DNA of 55,509 nucleotides from Cytophagales bacterium (GTDB lineage Bacteria > Bacteroidota > Bacteroidia > Cytophagales > Spirosomataceae): the NCBI GenBank assembly GCA_013298215.1, contig JAAFKE010000023.1, forward strand, positions 1-55,509. The letters are read 5' to 3'. A program made the position numbers and the translations under genes. The notes under the pieces were generated by a model, which did no database searches, was not told the origin of the DNA, and saw nothing but the letters and a program-made list of their open reading frames with translations. Below, in pieces: positions 35,731 through 45,588 of this stretch. How positions within the stretch are numbered: the stretch's first letter is position 1; every line of letters starts with the position of its first letter.

Positions 35731-36858
35731 TTACAGCACTCCTTTCGTTGTGGGCAAAAAGTCCATATTTTTTATGTCGCGCTGCACTGCCATTTTTATT
35801 GATTTGGCGAAGGCTTTGAATATGGCCTCGATTTTATGATGCTCGTTGTCGCCCTCGCATTTAATGTTGAGGTTGCACTTGGCGGTGTCGGAAAATGATT
35901 TGAAAAAATGGAAAAATAGCTCGGTGGGCATTTCGCCAATTTTTTCGCGCTTAAACTCGGCTTGCCACACAATCCAGGGTCTGCCCGAAAAATCGATACC
36001 TACCTGCGCCAGCGCATCGTCCATGGGCAGCAAAAACCCGTATCGTCCAATCCCTTTTTTATCGCCCAGTGCCTTCAAATAAGCCTCGCCCAGTGCCAAA
36101 GCGGTGTCTTCGATGGTGTGGTGCTCGTCGATGTGGAGGTCTCCCAGCACCGAAACGCTCAGATCTGCCCCCGAATGTTTGGCCAACTGGTCTAACATGT
36201 GGTCGAAAAACCCGAGCCCGGTTGCCATTTTAGACTGGCCAGTACCGTCCAAATTGAGTTCAATTCTTATCTGTGTTTCCTTCGTAACCCGCTCCACGGT
36301 GGCACGGCGGGCGGGCAGTTTCAAAAAAGCAAAAATATCGTCCCAGTTGCTGGTTCTCAGCACCAGTGCCTTTTGCTGCTCATCGGTCAGTGTATCAGTT
36401 ATCGGAAACCCGAAACCTTCGATCAAAATGGCTTTTGCCCCCAAATTTACGGCCAGTTGCACGTCCGTCAGGCGGTCGCCGATCACGAAACTATTCGGCA
36501 AATCGTAATCTGCGCTAAAATATTTGTGCAACATTCCCACGGCGGGTTTGCGGGTCGGCGCGTTTTGGTGGCCAAAAGTCCGATCAATAAAAATACCGGC
36601 AAAAGGCACGTTTTCGTCGGCCAGGGTTTGAGCAATAAAATTTTGGACGGGCCAAAAAGTATTTTCGGGAAAAGAATCCGTCCCCAAACCGTCTTGGTTG
36701 GTCACCATCGACAGTTCGTAGTCGGTTTCTTCGGCAATTCGGCGCAGGTTAGAAATGCACTTGGGGATGAAGGCCAACTTCTCGAAAGAGTCAATCTGGT
36801 AATCGGCGGGTTCTTTGATGATCGTCCCGTCGCGGTCAATAAACAGTACTTTTTTCAT
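35731..36858 (-). CDS. hisB: Bifunctional histidinol-phosphatase / imidazoleglycerol-phosphate dehydratase
   Basis: Two steps of histidine synthesis in one chain of 375 residues. N-terminal HAD phosphatase (about 1-165) with the nucleophile motif D8-R-D10-G-T. C-terminal IGP dehydratase (about 185-375) with manganese-binding [16 protein letters not shown] and [19 protein letters not shown], and the [14 protein letters not shown] motif. This fused form is known from enterobacteria and Bacteroidetes. No other histidine-pathway gene is next to it here; the hisH/hisF-like genes at 5-6 kb belong to the sugar amidotransferase triad. A good promoter lies about 60-90 bp upstream. Confidence 0.95.
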   Translation of the reverse strand: MKKVLFIDRDGTIIKEPADYQIDSFEKLAFIPKCISNLRRIAEETDYELSMVTNQDGLGTDSFPENTFWPVQNFIAQTLADENVPFAGIFIDRTFGHQNAPTRKPAVGMLHKYFSADYDLPNSFVIGDRLTDVQLAVNLGAKAILIEGFGFPITDTLTDEQQKALVLRTSNWDDIFAFLKLPARRATVERVTKETQIRIELNLDGTGQSKMATGLGFFDHMLDQLAKHSGADLSVSVLGDLHIDEHHTIEDTALALGEAYLKALGDKKGIGRYGFLLPMDDALAQVGIDFSGRPWIVWQAEFKREKIGEMPTELFFHFFKSFSDTAKCNLNIKCEGDNEHHKIEAIFKAFAKSIKMAVQRDIKNMDFLPTTKGVL

Positions 36859-36916
36859 GCTTTGTGTGGATGAATTGGCCGAAAAACCGAGGTTTCAAGT
36901 GGTTTGTTTCGACGCA

Positions 36917-36948
36917 CAAAGGTAAATCAGTTATACTTTTGAGCCAAA
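36917..36948 (-). promoter_or_regulatory. Bacteroidetes-type promoter of hisB
   Basis: Minus strand: TTTG (36948-36945), exactly 20 bp, TACCTTTG (36924-36917). Full match to the TTTG-N20-TAnnTTTG consensus, with a leader of about 50 nt to the ATG. Confidence 0.75.
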
Positions 36949-36962
36949 TAAAATAGTTTTTC

Positions 36963-36994
36963 TTTGGTCGTACATCGTTTCTTGGCTTAATTTG
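36963..36994 (+). promoter_or_regulatory. Bacteroidetes-type promoter of the nitrite/sulfite reductase
   Basis: TTTG (36963-36966), 20 bp, TTAATTTG (36987-36994), one mismatch to TAnnTTTG. The -33 boxes of this and the divergent hisB promoter are only 14 bp apart. Confidence 0.65.
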
Positions 36995-37064
36995 TTGTCT
37001 GGTAGCGTTGCAAAACGAAAACCATTTTTTTAAATAGTAAAAATATTTAAGTCGATAGAGATAA

Positions 37065-39212
37065 ATGAAAATAGACATTAATCCCAACGTTAGCACTGAG
37101 GCTCAGGAAGATATTATAGAACTGGCCAACAAGATTGATTTTTTTACGTCTGGTTTGGGCAGCGAAGAAGCCTTCCGTAAGTTTAGGCTCACGCGCGGCG
37201 TGTACGGCCAACGCCAGTCTGGCGTACAAATGATCCGCATAAAACTACCCTACGGAAAAGTAACCGCCGACCAACTTACGCGCATCGCCGATTGTTCGGA
37301 TCGGTACGCAACGGGCAACCTCCACGCCACAACGCGCCAGGATATTCAGCTCCACTTCGTGAAACTGGCCGAGTCTCCGCTGCTCTGGAACGACCTCGAA
37401 GACGCGGGCATCACCCTGCGCGAAGCCTGCGGCAACACGGTTCGCAACGTAACTGCTTCGTTTAAAGCGGGCATCGACCCCAACGAACCCTTCGACGTGA
37501 CACCGCACGCCCACGCTATTTTTGCTTATTTTTTGCGCAACCCCATTTGTCAAGACATGGGTCGTAAGTTTAAAATCGCGCTGTCGTCGTCCGAGAAAGA
37601 CGAGGCGTTCGGTTTCATGCACGACATCGGTATCATTCCCCGCCTGCAAATGCAATCGGGGGTAGCAGTACGCGGCTTCAAAATATTGATCGGCGGCGGT
37701 TTGGGGGCGCAACCATTTTTGGCCCAGGTAGCCCACGAGTTCCTGCCCGAAAACCAACTTATCCCCTTCATAGAAGCCACCATTCGGGTTTTCGACCGCT
37801 ACGGCGAGCGCGTGCGGCGGCACAAAGCCCGCCTAAAATACCTTTTGAACGACCTCGGCTTAGAAGATTTTATGGCAAAGGTAAACGCCGAGTGGGTTGC
37901 CCTCAAAAACCCACTCTACGAAATTGAGCAGTCGGCGTTCGACAACCCGCTGCATTTGCCAGTACTGCCAACGAGCGTGGGCCAAGAAAGTGCCTCAAAC
38001 GATGAGAAAGAATACAGTATTTGGCGTAAAACAAACGTATTTGAGCAAAAACAACCAGGATTTTTTGCCGTCCAGCTGCGCGTTCAGTTGGGCGATATGC
38101 CCAGCGACACGGCCCGGGCATTGGCCGATGTTGTGCGGCAGTACGCCGCCGACGACCTGCGCGTAACGCCAAATCAGGGGTACATTATGCGGTTCGTGCG
38201 GGCCGAAAGCCTGCCGATTGTTTACCAAAAATTAGCAGAACTAAACCTGGTAGAACCTGGTTTTGACACCACCGCCGACATAACAACCTGCCCAGGAACG
38301 GACACCTGCAACCTGGCCATTACGAGCAGTTATGGCATTACGCGGGAGCTGGAGCGGGTGATGAAGGCCGAGTTTTCCGATATTGTTTACAACGACGACA
38401 TCAAAATCAAAATTTCGGGCTGCATGAATGGGTGTGGGCAGCACAGCATTGCCAACATTGGTTTCCACGGGAGTTCGATCAAAAACGGGGCTTACGTTTT
38501 GCCAGCCTTGCAAGTACTTTTGGGGGGTGGCTTTGCCGAAACGGGTACGGGAACGGTTGGCGACAAAGTCATCAAAATACCTACCAAACGCGGCCCCGAT
38601 GCGCTCCGTTTGTTGTTGGGCGACTACGACAGTCGGGCCAACGAAGGCGAATACTACAATGAATACTACCGACGCGCGGGCAAAAACTATTTCTACAGCC
38701 TCCTAAAACCACTGGCCGATCTGACCACAGCGACCGATTCGGACTACGTGGACTGGGATCATGCCGAACGGTACGCCACCGAGGTCGGAGTGGGCGAGTG
38801 CGCGAGTGTGATTTTGGATTTGGATTTGGTGGCCACTACCCTCATCGAAGCTGAGGAAAAGCTACAAAAAGCGCAGGAAACGTTCAAAAAGCAGGATTAC
38901 GCCGATGCCGTTTACCACGCCTACAATACCTTCGTGACGGCCGCCAAGGCTGGGCTTTTGGCACTGTCGGTGCCAACCAACACCCAAATAGGCATTGTGA
39001 ACGATGCCGACAAGCATTTTTCTGACGGTGACGGCCGCTTAAAAGAACGTATTTTGAGCATCAACCAAAACGCTGCGACGCCAGAATTTGCCAGCGAGTT
39101 CATTGCCGACGCGGCGGTCTTTCTGGCGATGATTCAAACCAAACGCGCCGAGCAGATTGAGCGCGAAGGCGCGCCGCGTTCGCAGGCCGTGTTTTTTGGC
39201 TTAGACAGTTAG
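37065..39212 (+). CDS. Sirohaem nitrite/sulfite reductase with C-terminal HEPN-like domain
   Basis: 715 residues. The first ~540 form a ferredoxin-dependent nitrite/sulfite reductase: two half-repeats, the RQDIQLHFVKL sirohaem-side stretch, and the cluster cysteines C409, C415 (TCPGTDTC) and C453, C457 (GCMNGCG). They reduce nitrite to ammonia or sulfite to sulfide by six electrons. The last ~150 residues (about 570-700, including EKLQKAQETFKKQDYADAVYHAYN) look like a HEPN-type helical domain, an addition seen in Bacteroidetes versions. Which anion is reduced cannot be read safely from sequence. It has its own promoter, divergent from hisB. Confidence 0.85.
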   Translation: MKIDINPNVSTEAQEDIIELANKIDFFTSGLGSEEAFRKFRLTRGVYGQRQSGVQMIRIKLPYGKVTADQLTRIADCSDRYATGNLHATTRQDIQLHFVKLAESPLLWNDLEDAGITLREACGNTVRNVTASFKAGIDPNEPFDVTPHAHAIFAYFLRNPICQDMGRKFKIALSSSEKDEAFGFMHDIGIIPRLQMQSGVAVRGFKILIGGGLGAQPFLAQVAHEFLPENQLIPFIEATIRVFDRYGERVRRHKARLKYLLNDLGLEDFMAKVNAEWVALKNPLYEIEQSAFDNPLHLPVLPTSVGQESASNDEKEYSIWRKTNVFEQKQPGFFAVQLRVQLGDMPSDTARALADVVRQYAADDLRVTPNQGYIMRFVRAESLPIVYQKLAELNLVEPGFDTTADITTCPGTDTCNLAITSSYGITRELERVMKAEFSDIVYNDDIKIKISGCMNGCGQHSIANIGFHGSSIKNGAYVLPALQVLLGGGFAETGTGTVGDKVIKIPTKRGPDALRLLLGDYDSRANEGEYYNEYYRRAGKNYFYSLLKPLADLTTATDSDYVDWDHAERYATEVGVGECASVILDLDLVATTLIEAEEKLQKAQETFKKQDYADAVYHAYNTFVTAAKAGLLALSVPTNTQIGIVNDADKHFSDGDGRLKERILSINQNAATPEFASEFIADAAVFLAMIQTKRAEQIEREGAPRSQAVFFGLDS

Positions 39213-39221
39213 CGGTTTTTG

Positions 39222-39276
39222 GTTGTCAGTGAGGACACTGACAACGGCATTGGATTGTCAGTATCTTCACTGGCAA
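39222..39276. repeat. Tandem pair of related hairpins, possible bidirectional terminator
   Basis: Two 29-bp units (39223-39251 and 39255-39283) each form a hairpin TTGTCAGT/ACTG(A,G)CAA followed by CGGC. Stem bases are conserved between the units while loops differ (AGGA versus ATCTTC), and the second stem has one G-U pair. They lie between convergent reductase and transporter genes. Confidence 0.65.
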
Positions 39277-39295
39277 CGGCTTTATTGGGTTGGTT

Positions 39296-40639
39296 TTAGA
39301 CTTCTTTATCGTCCACAAAACGAACGCAAAAGGCTGCGATAAGCATAAAAAAACCACCAGCTATAACTACATAAAGTGGCGCTTCAATTGAATTTTCGCC
39401 AAAGAATGCGCGGACAATGCGGCCAATGAGGAGCGAGGCCAAAATTTCGGGTATGACAATAAAAAAATTGAATATGCCCATGTAAACGCCCATTTTATTG
39501 GGCGGCAAACAGCCCGACAAAATAGCGTAGGGCATCGACAAAATAGATGCCCAGGCAATGCCCACGCCGATCATTGGCACAAAAAGCCCCCATTTAGAGG
39601 TCACAAAATAAGTAGAGATCAGACCCAAACCACCGCAAACCAAGCACACCGTGTGCACAAATTTGCGGCTGGTTTGCTTGGCTATTTGGGGCAGCAAAAA
39701 CGCCACCAAAAAGCATACAATCGAATACGTGGCAAAGTTCACGCCGTTCCACTCTCCGCCCGCTCTAAACTCGGGCGAGTCGGTGGTGGTGGCACCAAAT
39801 ATGTGGTAGGAGGTCATTAGCCCAAAAAATATCCACATACAAAACAAGCCAAGCCACGTAAACAGCTGCACAACGGCCAGTTGTTTCATGGTTGTAGGAA
39901 TGGTTGAGATAGACCCAACGAGTTCCGAAAAATACCCCGCCACGCCTTTGTTTTCGGCTTTTTCGCGTTCAAACTCTTCCATGTCGGCGGGCGGATTTTC
40001 GTTGGTGGTGAGGCAAGTATAAAGCACCGACAAGAAAAATATGACCGCCCCAGCCTGAAAGGCATACTTGGTACTGAGCGAAATGCCGCTTTCGGTGGTG
40101 CCCACTACCCCCAACGTTCCGAAGAGAAAGGGGAGCAGATTGGCGAAGGTTTGCCCCAATCCAATAAAAAATGACTGCATGGCAAAGCCCGCCGTGCGCT
40201 GGCTAATGTCGAGTTTATCGGCCACGAATGCCCTAAACGGCTCCATTGACACGTTTATGCTCGCGTCGAGAATCCACAACAAGCTGGCGGCCATCCACAA
40301 CGCTTTCGACTCGGGCATGAAAAACAACCCGAGCGAACTGAGCAACGCGCCGATGAAAAAATAGGGCCGTCGCCGTCCAAATTTGGTCCAAGTTCGGTCA
40401 GATGCCGACCCGATTATGGGCTGAATCAGCAGTCCCGTCACTGGGCCAGCCAACCATAAAATAGGAATCTCATCGGGATTGGCTTTGAGCTGGGCGTAAA
40501 TAGCGCTCATGTTGGCCAACTGCAGCCCCCAGCCAAACTGAATGCCAAAGAAGCCAAAATTCATGTTCCAAAGCTGCCAAAACGATAATTTGGGTTTAGA
40601 AACGGCGGTGGTGGACTGGGATATTGCGTTGGCAGCCAT
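39296..40639 (-). CDS. MFS sugar transporter of the SLC45/maltose-sucrose type
   Basis: 447 residues with about 12 membrane segments. The sequence after the first helix (FGIQFGWGLQLANMSAIYAQL, PVTGLLIQPIIGSASDRTWTKFGRRRPYF) is the signature of SLC45-like/GPH disaccharide symporters found beside glucan enzymes in Bacteroidetes. It would import maltose or related disaccharides across the inner membrane. A GH13 enzyme gene lies 43 bp upstream on the same strand, so both are likely one transcript. Confidence 0.8.
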   Translation of the reverse strand: MAANAISQSTTAVSKPKLSFWQLWNMNFGFFGIQFGWGLQLANMSAIYAQLKANPDEIPILWLAGPVTGLLIQPIIGSASDRTWTKFGRRRPYFFIGALLSSLGLFFMPESKALWMAASLLWILDASINVSMEPFRAFVADKLDISQRTAGFAMQSFFIGLGQTFANLLPFLFGTLGVVGTTESGISLSTKYAFQAGAVIFFLSVLYTCLTTNENPPADMEEFEREKAENKGVAGYFSELVGSISTIPTTMKQLAVVQLFTWLGLFCMWIFFGLMTSYHIFGATTTDSPEFRAGGEWNGVNFATYSIVCFLVAFLLPQIAKQTSRKFVHTVCLVCGGLGLISTYFVTSKWGLFVPMIGVGIAWASILSMPYAILSGCLPPNKMGVYMGIFNFFIVIPEILASLLIGRIVRAFFGENSIEAPLYVVIAGGFFMLIAAFCVRFVDDKEV

Positions 40640-40681
40640 GCGTCTGATTGGTTAAGTTGAAAGGGTCAAAAAATAGGATAT

Positions 40682-42376
40682 TTACGATGCTGTGATCTCA
40701 AAAATTTTAACGCTACACGGTTCAAAAACAAAGTTATCGGGGTGTGTTTCTGCAACGCCAACGCGGCGATTGGCCGAAAAAACAACTTTAAAAGCTATGT
40801 CGTCCTGCACTCCGAAGCCCAACGTTTGGCGGGCGTGGTCTGGCAAAAAAATAGTATAATCTAAGCTATCGTTCAAATCAAAATGGCAAACTACCAGCAA
40901 TTTTTGGGCGGGTGTGTGCCTGATAAAACTGTACGTTCGGGCGCGGTTGTAGGTTTGTGCGTACTGCAAGTCGTAGAAACCTCCCGCCACAATTGCCTCG
41001 TTCCCGACCACAAACATATTCAATTCTGCATAGAAATTGCGCAATTTTTTCTGCGAATTTGTCAATTTATTATCCGAAAAATCCGCGCTCACCCATTTTT
41101 GGTATTCTTCCACGCACCAGTAGTCAAAAATAGTGGTGCGGCCATCGTTGCCACTAAAGCCTTCGGAGCGGTTTGGCAACACGCCAAACTCCTGCCCAAA
41201 ATAAAGCATGAGCGGCCCACCGTGGAGCGTGGCCGAAAGCACCATGGCAGGCACGGCTACAAAGGGATCGTTGGCAAAAAAGCGCGACGCGATGCGTTGT
41301 TCGTCGTGGTTTTCGAGAAATCGCAACATTCGCTCACCGTAGTTTCCCGATTCATTTTGCCACACCCGCGTTATGTCGTCGGCGTGGCCGTGGCCTTCCA
41401 TCAAACGCCGCAGTGCATCGTAAAGACCCACTTTGTCGTACAAATAATCGAGCTTGCCCCCAAAAATATAGTTTTGGTACTCGGCGGGATTATACACTTC
41501 GGCAATGAAAATAAGGTGCGGATAATGCGCTTTTAGCTCATCGATAACCCACGCCCAAAAGGCCACTGGAACCATTTCGGCCATGTCGCACCGGAAACCG
41601 TTTACGCCTTTTGCGGCCCAAAACAATAAAACATCCCGCATTTTGAGCCACGTGTTAGGCACAGGATCGAAGTGCGCGGCGTGGCCGTGCTGGTAATCTA
41701 CCCCGTAATTGAGTTTGACGGTCTCGAACCAATCGTTGATGCTCGGCTGGTGCCAGAAAACATCGTTGCCACTGGCTTTGGCGGGGTACTCCTCGTATTT
41801 CTGAGGAGATATTTCCGTCGGAAGTTGAATACCCTCGGGCAGCACAAAGGCTCGGTCGGGTAGGTAGTAAAAATTGTTTTGGGCTGAAAAAGCAACGTTC
41901 ACATCGTCATCGGCCCCAAAATCAATCACGCCCTCGGGCTTGGCATCGGAGTGGTATTGCCGCGCCAGGTGGTTGGGCACAAAATCGATAATAACTTGTA
42001 AACCAGCTTGGTGCGTGCGAAGTACGAGGGCTTCAAACTCGGCCATTCGGTCGTTTACATTCACGGCAAGGTCGGGATTTACGTCGTAGTAATCCTTAAT
42101 TGCGTAAGGCGAGCCAGCGCGGCCTTTCACCACCAGCGGGTTGTCGGCCACGATGCCATAGGCCGAATAATCGGTCATGGTGGCGTGTTCGATGATCCCC
42201 GTGTACCAAACGTGCGACACCCCCAAACGCTTGAGTTCGACCAGCGATTTTGACGTAATGTCGTTGAACTTTCCCGTTCCGTTTTGCTCAATAGTACCTC
42301 CCTGAATATTGGTTAAGTTGGTGTTTCCGAACAGGCGCGTAAAAATTTGGTAGATAATGTGTTTGTGGTTTGGCAT
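40682..42376 (-). CDS. Intracellular alpha-amylase family (GH13) glucanohydrolase
   Basis: 564 residues without a signal peptide, so probably cytoplasmic. GH13 catalytic residues are placed: nucleophile D264 (GFRCDMAE), acid/base E293 (FIAEVYNP) and transition-state stabiliser D358 (LENHDEQR). VIIDFVPNHLA is the conserved region I. Exact specificity (maltodextrin hydrolase, trehalose-related, or transferase) is unknown. It is transcribed with the SLC45-like transporter, so it likely acts on imported oligosaccharides. It diverges from the methyltransferase gene at 42424. Confidence 0.85.
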   Translation of the reverse strand: MPNHKHIIYQIFTRLFGNTNLTNIQGGTIEQNGTGKFNDITSKSLVELKRLGVSHVWYTGIIEHATMTDYSAYGIVADNPLVVKGRAGSPYAIKDYYDVNPDLAVNVNDRMAEFEALVLRTHQAGLQVIIDFVPNHLARQYHSDAKPEGVIDFGADDDVNVAFSAQNNFYYLPDRAFVLPEGIQLPTEISPQKYEEYPAKASGNDVFWHQPSINDWFETVKLNYGVDYQHGHAAHFDPVPNTWLKMRDVLLFWAAKGVNGFRCDMAEMVPVAFWAWVIDELKAHYPHLIFIAEVYNPAEYQNYIFGGKLDYLYDKVGLYDALRRLMEGHGHADDITRVWQNESGNYGERMLRFLENHDEQRIASRFFANDPFVAVPAMVLSATLHGGPLMLYFGQEFGVLPNRSEGFSGNDGRTTIFDYWCVEEYQKWVSADFSDNKLTNSQKKLRNFYAELNMFVVGNEAIVAGGFYDLQYAQTYNRARTYSFIRHTPAQKLLVVCHFDLNDSLDYTIFLPDHARQTLGFGVQDDIAFKVVFSANRRVGVAETHPDNFVFEPCSVKIFEITAS

Positions 42377-42423
42377 CGTCGATTGGGTAAAAAGTATGAT
42401 ATTTGCGCCAAATTAAGCACAAA

Positions 42424-43614
42424 ATGAAATTACACCGAATTTTAGTTACCGCCGTGGTGGATGCGCTCACCGAAATATTTGTGGCCAAACGCCACGCCAG
42501 CCAGGTTGTGGAAGCTGTCTTGAAATCAAATAAAAAGTGGGGCGCGCGAGACCGCGCCTTCATAGCCGAAAACACCTACGAGATTGTTCGGTGGTGGCGG
42601 CTGCTTAGTTATATGGCTGACAGTGAGAATGTTTGGAGTATTTTTGGTGCTTGGCAGGTTAGCCAAGGCCACCCCCTACCCGACTGGCCCGAATTTACGG
42701 GCATAGGCCCCGAAAGCATTTTGGCCCGCGCCAAAACTGCCAACGGCATCCGAAAAATACGGGAATCAGTCCCCGACTGGTTGGACGAAGTTGGTGAAAA
42801 AGAATTGGGCCACAACTGGGATACCGAGCTGGCGGCCCTCAACCAAACGGCTGCCGTGGTGCTCAGGGTGAACACCCTGCGAAGCCCAACGGCGGCTTTT
42901 GCCATGGTACTAAACCAGGAACAAATACCAACCCAAACCGTGCCAGGGGCTCCCGATGCGCTGGTGCTTCAAACCAAAAAAAACCTACTGAGCACGCAAT
43001 ACTACCAAGACGGTCTGTTTGAAATACAGGACACGGGGTCGCAGCTGATCGCCCCGTTTTTAGATGCCGAGCCCAACCAAATGGTCATTGATGCCTGCGC
43101 GGGCGCGGGGGGTAAATCGTTGCATTTGGCAACCCTGATGGGCAACAAAGGCAAAATAGTGGCCATGGACGTTGAGGGTCGAAAACTGGAAGAACTCCGC
43201 AAACGTGCCCTCCGCAACAAAATTAAAATGATCGAAACCAAAACGATAGATTCTGCCGATTCGATCAAAAAATACCACAACACCGCCGACCGCCTGCTGC
43301 TGGACGTGCCGTGTTCGGGATTGGGCGTTTTGCGCCGCAACCCCGATGCCAAGTGGAAACTAACGCCCGAGTTTTTGGACAAAATCCGCCAGACGCAGTG
43401 GGAAATACTGTCTGAGTACGCCAAGATGCTCAAAGTTGGGGGCAAAATGGTGTACGCCACGTGTAGCATCCTGCCATCGGAGGGCGAGCAACAGGTTGCC
43501 CGTTTTTTAGAGGTTTTTGGCAAGCACTGGGAGCTGCTCTCGGAAGCCCGCACTGGCCCCGCTCAAAACAGTACCGACGGCTTTTACATGGCGGCTTTGC
43601 TAAGAAAATCGTAG
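42424..43614 (+). CDS. RsmB/RsmF (NSUN)-type RNA cytosine-C5 methyltransferase
   Basis: 396 residues. An N-terminal NusB-like helical portion (ALTEIFVAKRHASQVVEAVL...) precedes a SAM methyltransferase domain with DACAGAGGKSLHLA. The two catalytic-type cysteines are C297 in DVPCSGLGVLRRNPD and C347 in YATCSILPSEGEQQ, as in m5C methyltransferases of rRNA. The start at ATG 42424 is preferred over a TTG at 42403. The RsmB/F choice is not clear, so no symbol is given. It is inserted between glucan genes without an obvious functional link. Confidence 0.87.
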   Translation: MKLHRILVTAVVDALTEIFVAKRHASQVVEAVLKSNKKWGARDRAFIAENTYEIVRWWRLLSYMADSENVWSIFGAWQVSQGHPLPDWPEFTGIGPESILARAKTANGIRKIRESVPDWLDEVGEKELGHNWDTELAALNQTAAVVLRVNTLRSPTAAFAMVLNQEQIPTQTVPGAPDALVLQTKKNLLSTQYYQDGLFEIQDTGSQLIAPFLDAEPNQMVIDACAGAGGKSLHLATLMGNKGKIVAMDVEGRKLEELRKRALRNKIKMIETKTIDSADSIKKYHNTADRLLLDVPCSGLGVLRRNPDAKWKLTPEFLDKIRQTQWEILSEYAKMLKVGGKMVYATCSILPSEGEQQVARFLEVFGKHWELLSEARTGPAQNSTDGFYMAALLRKS

Positions 43615-43677
43615 CGCACTGCGCCTTTTCATTTTAGTTGAATATATTGCGAAACAGAAAAACCAAATCGCCTCAAA

Positions 43678-45534
43678 ATGAAAAACCTGATCTTCGTACT
43701 TTTAATTTCTGTTCCGTTGCTTTGCGTGGCTCAGGTAGAGCGCGTCGAGCCCACCAACTGGTACGTGGGCATGAAAAACCCCGACGTGCAGCTGCTTTGG
43801 TACGGCAAGAACGTATCTGCGGCTCAAATTAGCCTAAAATATCCTGGCGTGACGATCAAAAAAATCCATAAAGTCGAAAGCCCGAACTACCTTTTTGTGG
43901 ACTTAACAGTCAGCAAAAACGCCAAGCCTGGCACCATGTCGTTCGACGTGAAACTGCCTGGTGCGCCACTGCCGATGAAACATGCCTACGAGCTTCGGCA
44001 AAAAACGCACAAGCCGCTTTTGGTGTCGCCAGCCGACTTTGTGTATTTAATCATGCCCGACCGCTTTGCCAACGGTGACACCACGAACGACAAATTTGCC
44101 GATATGCGCGATCCCCAATCCGAGCGAAGCAATCCATTTCTGCGGCACGGGGGCGATTTTCAGGGCATTATCAACCACCTCGACTATTTGCAAGAACTGG
44201 GCGTGACGTCGCTCTGGCTAACACCCGTTCTCGAAAACAATGGCTCGCTCAAAAAAGAGCTCCACGGCAATATGCAGGCCAGCTACCACGGGTATCATTT
44301 CACCGACCACTACCAGATAGACCGCCGTCTGGGAGGTAACGAGGGCTACAAAAAATTGGGCAACGCACTCCACCAACGCGGGCTAAAACTGATCCAAGAC
44401 GCAGTATATAACCACGTGAGCGAAGACCACTGGATGTACCGCGACCAACCCACCAAAGATTGGTTTAACAATTGGCCCGCCTACACCGAAACAACCCACA
44501 AAGAAATGCCACTGAGCGACCCGCACGGGGCAAACATAGACCGAAAAGTGCTCTCCGATGGTTGGTTTACTAAGTTTTTGCCCGATCTCAATCAGCGTAA
44601 CCCATTCTTGGCCAAGTACTTGACTCAACACGCTGTTTGGAGCACCGAAAATTTTCATTTAGACGGCTGGCGCATCGACACCTACAAATACAACGATCTA
44701 CCGTTTATGAACCAGTGCAACCAAGCACTCATGGACGAGTATCCCAACTTACTTATCTTCGGCGAAACCGTGGCTAACACCCCCGCCGCGCTGTCGTATT
44801 ACGTTAAAAACAACGTTGATTTCAAGTTCAAATGCAACCAACCGAGCACGTGCGACTTTCCTGCTTTTGAGGCCGTAAAAGCCGCTCTCAACGAGCCTTT
44901 CAGCTGGGATGGCGGCATGAGTAGGTTGTACAACACCCTGGCCCAGGATTTTTTGTATGCCGCGCCCGACAAGCTGGTCACATTCTTAGAAAACCACGAC
45001 ACCGACCGGTTCTTTTCGGTGGTGGGCCAAGACTTAGACAAGTACAAGATGGGCATTGCCTGGCTACTCACCACGCGCGGTGTGCCCCACTTTTATTACG
45101 GAACGGAAGTGTTAATGAAAAACTTCAAAAACCCCACCGATGCCGAAGTGCGGCGCGATTTTACGGGCGGTTGGGCGGACGACAAGGAGAATAAATTTAG
45201 TTCTCAGGGCCGAAACGCCCAAGAAAACGAAGCCTTTGGATTTGTGAAAAAACTGGCCAACTACCGCAAAAACACGCCCGCCCTCCACGGTGGTGAGTTC
45301 ACGCAGTACGTGCCAAAGGACGGCATATACGTGTATTTTAGGCACAACGCCACCAAAACAATCATGGTGGTTTTGAACACCAACGCCACCGAAACAAAAC
45401 TGAACACCACCCGTTTTGGGGAGAACATAAAAACGGCCAAAACGGCCAAAAACATACTGACCGACCAGACCGTGACCGACCTGCAAACACTGGTACTGCC
45501 CGCCAAAGCCACCATGGTACTTGAGCTTCAGTAG
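43678..45534 (+). CDS. Secreted alpha-amylase/neopullulanase-like GH13 enzyme (SusA type)
   Basis: 618 residues with a signal peptide (LIFVLLISVPLLCVAQ). An N-terminal cyclomaltodextrinase-N beta domain (about 20-115, NWYVGMKNPDVQLLWYG) precedes the GH13 barrel with PDRFANGD, DAVYNHVSEDHW, nucleophile D334 (GWRIDTY), acid/base E363 (IFGETV) and D441 (ENHDTDR), then a C-terminal beta domain. The architecture matches SusA-like periplasmic neopullulanases that cut starch fragments after outer-membrane uptake. It precedes pgmB on the same strand by 54 bp. Confidence 0.88.
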   Translation: MKNLIFVLLISVPLLCVAQVERVEPTNWYVGMKNPDVQLLWYGKNVSAAQISLKYPGVTIKKIHKVESPNYLFVDLTVSKNAKPGTMSFDVKLPGAPLPMKHAYELRQKTHKPLLVSPADFVYLIMPDRFANGDTTNDKFADMRDPQSERSNPFLRHGGDFQGIINHLDYLQELGVTSLWLTPVLENNGSLKKELHGNMQASYHGYHFTDHYQIDRRLGGNEGYKKLGNALHQRGLKLIQDAVYNHVSEDHWMYRDQPTKDWFNNWPAYTETTHKEMPLSDPHGANIDRKVLSDGWFTKFLPDLNQRNPFLAKYLTQHAVWSTENFHLDGWRIDTYKYNDLPFMNQCNQALMDEYPNLLIFGETVANTPAALSYYVKNNVDFKFKCNQPSTCDFPAFEAVKAALNEPFSWDGGMSRLYNTLAQDFLYAAPDKLVTFLENHDTDRFFSVVGQDLDKYKMGIAWLLTTRGVPHFYYGTEVLMKNFKNPTDAEVRRDFTGGWADDKENKFSSQGRNAQENEAFGFVKKLANYRKNTPALHGGEFTQYVPKDGIYVYFRHNATKTIMVVLNTNATETKLNTTRFGENIKTAKTAKNILTDQTVTDLQTLVLPAKATMVLELQ

Positions 45535-45588
45535 GAAAGTCTGCCTTGTTCAAAATTCAATTTAGTCTAACAGCCTACCACCCACAAA

